Shown one piece after another: positions 34,484 to 37,026 of a stretch of DNA of 37,026 bases. This DNA is from Canicola haemoglobinophilus (GTDB taxonomy: Bacteria > Pseudomonadota > Gammaproteobacteria > Enterobacterales > Pasteurellaceae). The stretch is from the NCBI RefSeq assembly GCF_002015075.1, contig NZ_MUXZ01000051.1, forward strand, positions 1 through 37,026, given 5' to 3'. The stretch's first letter is position 1. Every line of letters starts with the position of its first letter. The position numbers and the translations under genes are program-made. The notes beneath the pieces are model-generated. The model saw only the letters and a list, made by a program, of their open reading frames with translations. It had not been told where the DNA came from and ran no database searches.

Positions 34484-34517
34484 AAAAATCACCCGAAAAA
34501 TTATTCTTCAGGTGACT
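34484..34517 (-). terminator. Element-borne terminator serving guaA
   Basis: On the minus strand TCACCTGAA, a 9-nt loop, TTCGGGTGA, then TTTTTT. It lies about 70 bases past the guaA stop, inside the element's right end, and points in the guaA direction. It replaces the native guaA terminator. Confidence 0.75.
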
Positions 34518-34531
34518 AATTTCTAAAATCT

Positions 34532-34541
34532 GCAAGCACAA
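34532..34541. repeat. Right-end copy of the GCAAGCACAA repeat
   Basis: GCAAGCACAA, also at 21123-21132 in the left end and partly at 21112. It is a candidate arm-type or excisionase site, about 50 bases from the core. Confidence 0.4.
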
Positions 34542-34586
34542 TGCTCACAAAACGGCTATTTATATGGTTTTAGAGCCTGTTTTTAA

Positions 34587-34601
34587 CTACTCCCACTCAA
34601 T
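34587..34601. repeat. Right attachment site, inside the last codons of guaA
   Basis: On the minus strand ATT GAG TGG GAG TAG, coding Ile-Glu-Trp-Glu-stop. It shares the core GAGTGGGA with the left site. The stop here is TAG; the left copy has TAA, which is presumably the original stop. Confidence 0.85.
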
Positions 34602-36158
34602 CGTCGCTGGTGGTTTTCCGCTGACATCATATACAACTCGGGAAATGCCATTCACTTCATTGATGATACGGTTGGAGATTTTACCGAGTAAGTCGTATGG
34701 TAAATGTGCCCAATGTGCGGTCATAAAGTCGATAGTTTCTACTGCTCGTAAGCTCACAACCCAGTCGTATTTACGTCCATCGCCCATTACACCAACTGAT
34801 TTCACTGGTAGGAAAACGGTAAAGGCTTGGCTGACTTTGTAGTACCAACCTGAAGCGTGCAATTCTTCCATAAAGATCGCATCTGCTCTGCGAACTAAAT
34901 CGCAGTACTCTTTTTTCACTTCACCTAACACACGCACGCCTAAGCCTGGGCCTGGGAATGGGTGGCGATTGAGCATCTCGGCAGGTAAGCCAAGGGCTAA
35001 ACCAATTTTACGCACTTCATCTTTGAATAATTCACGTAATGGCTCAACTAAGCCAAGTTTCATATAATCCGGCAATCCGCCTACGTTATGGTGCGATTTG
35101 ATGACATGTGCTTTGCCAGTTTTGCTTGCTGCAGATTCGATAACATCAGGGTAAATCGTGCCTTGTGCTAACCATTTCACGCTAGTTAATTTTTTCGATT
35201 CATCATCAAACACATCAACGAAAACTTTACCGATGGTTTTACGTTTGGCTTCTGGCTCATCAATGCCTTTTAAAGCATCTAAGAAACGATCTTCTGCATC
35301 AACACGAATAATGTTTAAGCCGAATTTATCGCCGAACATTTCCATGACTTGATCCGCTTCGTTTAAGCGTAACAAGCCATTATCGACGAATACGCAATGT
35401 AAGTTTTTGCCGATGGCACGATGTAATAATAGGGCAGTTACCGATGAATCCACGCCGCCCGATAAACCTAAAATCACTTCATCATCGCCAATTTGGGCTT
35501 TTAAGCGAGCCACTGCATCTTCGATAATGTTTTCCGCTGTCCATTTGGTTTCGCAGCCACAAATGCCCACCACGAAATTTTTCAATAATTCCAGACCGCT
35601 CTTGGTGTGAGTCACTTCTGGGTGGAATTGCACGCCGTAGAAATGGCGACTTTCGTCCGACATTGCGGCTATTGGGCAAGTTGGGGTTACGCCTGTGATT
35701 TGGAAGTTCTCTGGCAAGCGAGTAACTTTATCGCCATGGCTCATCCAAACGTCTAATTTAGGTTCGCAAGCGGTCAGATCATCGTTTAATTTTGCAAATA
35801 ATGCATCCGCTTGTTTTAACTCAACGGAAGCATAGCCAAATTCACGATGGTCAGAGGTTTCGGTCAAACCACCTAACTGCATCGCCATGGTTTGCATACC
35901 GTAGCAAATCCCCAATACAGGCACGCCAGCATTGAACACATATTCAGGTGCACGAGGGCTGTTTTCTTCTGTGGTACTTTCCGGCCCACCCGAAAGAATA
36001 ATCCCCGTTGGATTAAACTCACGAATTTGCTCTTCCGTTACGTCCCACGCCCAAAGTTCACAGTAAACCCCAATTTCACGCACACGACGTGCGATAAGTT
36101 GAGTATATTGTGAACCGAAGTCTAAAATTAAAATTTTATGATTGTGAATGTTTGTCAT
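34587..36158 (-). CDS. guaA: GMP synthase (glutamine-hydrolysing)
   Basis: Converts XMP to GMP with ATP and glutamine. The 523-residue product is full length. The class I glutamine amidotransferase domain has LGICYGMQTMAMQLGG (catalytic Cys about 84) and VQFHPEVTHT (His). The ATP pyrophosphatase has LSGGVDSSV (about 233). The C-terminal dimerisation domain ends KPPATIEWE. The element sits in the last codons but restores the same end residues, so the protein is unchanged. The gene's own terminator has been separated by the insertion and an element hairpin stands in. Confidence 0.98.
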   Translation of the reverse strand: MTNIHNHKILILDFGSQYTQLIARRVREIGVYCELWAWDVTEEQIREFNPTGIILSGGPESTTEENSPRAPEYVFNAGVPVLGICYGMQTMAMQLGGLTETSDHREFGYASVELKQADALFAKLNDDLTACEPKLDVWMSHGDKVTRLPENFQITGVTPTCPIAAMSDESRHFYGVQFHPEVTHTKSGLELLKNFVVGICGCETKWTAENIIEDAVARLKAQIGDDEVILGLSGGVDSSVTALLLHRAIGKNLHCVFVDNGLLRLNEADQVMEMFGDKFGLNIIRVDAEDRFLDALKGIDEPEAKRKTIGKVFVDVFDDESKKLTSVKWLAQGTIYPDVIESAASKTGKAHVIKSHHNVGGLPDYMKLGLVEPLRELFKDEVRKIGLALGLPAEMLNRHPFPGPGLGVRVLGEVKKEYCDLVRRADAIFMEELHASGWYYKVSQAFTVFLPVKSVGVMGDGRKYDWVVSLRAVETIDFMTAHWAHLPYDLLGKISNRIINEVNGISRVVYDVSGKPPATIEWE

Positions 36159-36199
36159 TTTTTGCCTTTTTATTTACTTAAATTTGATTAGGAAATTTC

Positions 36200-37026
36200 T
36201 TAATTATTTTCATCTATCGGTTGCAACACACCATCAATATACAAAGTCGGTGTCATCCAGGGTTGTTTTTCTTGGGCAATTTGTTTGCATTTTTCTTTGA
36301 TAAAATCCCAAATATAATGTTGTGGTATATTAACTCCACCAATTTGAAAATTGACTTTATAATTTAAAGTTCGTTGTGCAGTACATCCACCTTTCGCATT
36401 AAGATCTATTAACTTCGCAAATACATTTTTGTCATTGCCAAGTCCAGAATACCACTCTTTAGAAAGCTCAAATGCAATATTTCGGGTGATTGCATAGCAA
36501 TTTGTATCAATTAAAGCAGCAATATTTTTATTAGAGTATATTAATATTTCATCTGCGCATTTAAATGGTTCTTCAATAGGAACAAACCAATAGCCTAATG
36601 ACTCAAAATCATCATTACATAAGAATTGATAATCTGTGGTATATAATTTACGCAAAGAATACGCATAATCTAACTGATATTGATCTATCATATTCGCTAA
36701 ATAAGCAACATGGTTGGTATCATACCAATTATCATCATCTAAAAAACAAAAAATATCTTCTTTTAAAATGTACGGCAGAATAGCATGAATTGCACCATTG
36801 CCTATATTATTTTCTCCGCCTGTATTCATGGGAAGAAAAGTGAAAACGACATGGGGATATTTTTGCTCTAAATGTTTTACTTTTTCCCAATGTTGTTTTC
36901 CATCAACAAACACATAATGTTTACAAGGATAAGTTTGTTGTTGGATCGAAATAATGGTTTTTTCTAGTGTATCTCTTCCAATTGTCGTCGTAATAACAGC
37001 TATACTACTGTCTGTCTGTCTGTCTG
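36200..37026 (-). CDS. Family 2 glycosyltransferase, phase-variable, 5' end cut by the window
   Basis: Predicted lipooligosaccharide or surface glycan glycosyltransferase. The frame is open from its stop at 36200 to the window edge, through ...SSIAVITTTIGRDTLEKTI and KHYVFVDGKQHWEKV. It has a GT-A fold start, the TTTIGRDTLEKTI loop, and the metal-binding IFCFLDDDNWYD (D-D-D). GTG at 36913 is internal (the Val of HYVFVDG), so the true start lies upstream. Upstream of Ser-Ser the frame encodes a DRQT repeat from a GACA tract. Haemophilus uses such tetranucleotide tracts to switch glycan genes on and off. I cannot name the gene; the acceptor sugar is unknown. Confidence 0.8.
   Translation of the reverse strand, partial: DRQTDSSIAVITTTIGRDTLEKTIISIQQQTYPCKHYVFVDGKQHWEKVKHLEQKYPHVVFTFLPMNTGGENNIGNGAIHAILPYILKEDIFCFLDDDNWYDTNHVAYLANMIDQYQLDYAYSLRKLYTTDYQFLCNDDFESLGYWFVPIEEPFKCADEILIYSNKNIAALIDTNCYAITRNIAFELSKEWYSGLGNDKNVFAKLIDLNAKGGCTAQRTLNYKVNFQIGGVNIPQHYIWDFIKEKCKQIAQEKQPWMTPTLYIDGVLQPIDENN
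37008..37026 (-). repeat. GACA tetranucleotide tract (at least 4.75 units)
   Basis: CTGT repeated on the plus strand (GACA/CAGA on the coding strand) running into the window end, within the coding frame of the glycosyltransferase. In the copy number seen the frame is open to the edge; the total number is not visible. Confidence 0.85.

Larger units (their letters stand above)
21001..34598. mobile_element. Integrative mobilizable element inserted in the guaA 3' end
   Basis: About 13.6 kb between two imperfect direct repeats with core GAGTGGGA. Contents: cI-like repressor, excisionase, tyrosine integrase, ribbon-helix-helix protein, primase-like protein, RepA-like ATPase, MobC, MobA relaxase, and a defence operon of six genes. 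There is no coupling protein or type IV secretion gene, so transfer would need a helper. It has lower GC than the flanks, AGGAGG-type ribosome binding sites and no AAGTGCGGT uptake signal, against about 18 in the 20 kb to the left. The style of the integrase, MobA/MobC and small regulator resembles Firmicutes elements; that origin is inferred. Confidence 0.9.

Noticed and set aside
1..37026. CRISPR array, tRNA or rRNA genes
   Set aside because: No regular repeat-spacer arrays and no cloverleaf or rRNA-like sequence were seen; the att site is in a protein gene, not a tRNA.

Overview
The window is Pasteurellaceae chromosome, most likely Haemophilus or a close relative. The chromosomal parts are AT-rich and dotted with the Haemophilus-type DNA uptake signal AAGTGCGGT, with about 18 copies on either strand between 980 and 20,860. 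The housekeeping genes resemble Haemophilus proteins. I cannot fix the species. The order ponA / comABC..E - aroK - aroB - dam matches the mrcA-hofMNOPQ-aroK-aroB-(damX)-dam order of E. coli, and rlmJ-gor is also an enterobacterial neighbourhood. The order therefore looks ancestral.

Left part (1-20,990), ordinary chromosome: ftsN, priA and mazG on the minus strand; uspA, alaS, csrA, a phosphomannomutase/phosphoglucomutase and galU on the plus strand; dam, aroB, aroK and the competence/type IV pilus genes comE, comC, comB and comA on the minus strand; ponA, rlmJ and gor on the plus strand. Many gene ends carry clear hairpin terminators, and some of these are made of paired uptake signals. The com operon is not normal. 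Where comD (PilP-like) and comE (PilQ secretin) should lie there is one gene of 377 codons. It looks like the start of a PilP-type lipoprotein/periplasmic gene fused in frame to the N1 and secretin core of ComE.

Middle part (about 21,000-34,595), a 13.6-kb integrative mobilizable element inserted in the last codons of guaA. It is bounded by an imperfect direct repeat with core GAGTGGGA. Both copies encode Ile-Glu-Trp-Glu-stop, so guaA stays intact. From right to left it carries a cI-like repressor (plus strand), then on the minus strand a small excisionase-like protein, a tyrosine integrase, a ribbon-helix-helix protein, a primase-polymerase-like protein, a RepA-like ATPase, MobC and a MobA-type relaxase. 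These are followed by a defence block. There are no type IV secretion genes, so it would need a helper for transfer. It has strong AGGAGG ribosome binding sites, very low GC and no uptake signals. These point to a Firmicutes-type element that arrived recently.

The defence block (21,224-27,852, one leftward operon) holds a small HTH regulator, a HaeIII-type cytosine methyltransferase and the HaeIII-type endonuclease (predicted target GGCC). Next come a MORC-like GHKL ATPase with a C-terminal PD-(D/E)XK nuclease resembling the Shedu/DUF4263 group, a second C5-cytosine methyltransferase, and a Mrr-type endonuclease whose N-terminus resembles AspBHI. This is a classical restriction-modification system stacked on a MORC-type one, and it is the most interesting part of the window.

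Right part (34,587-37,026), chromosome again: guaA, then a family 2 glycosyltransferase cut by the window edge. Its 5' end runs through a (GACA)n tetranucleotide tract, the signature of phase-variable surface glycan genes in Haemophilus.
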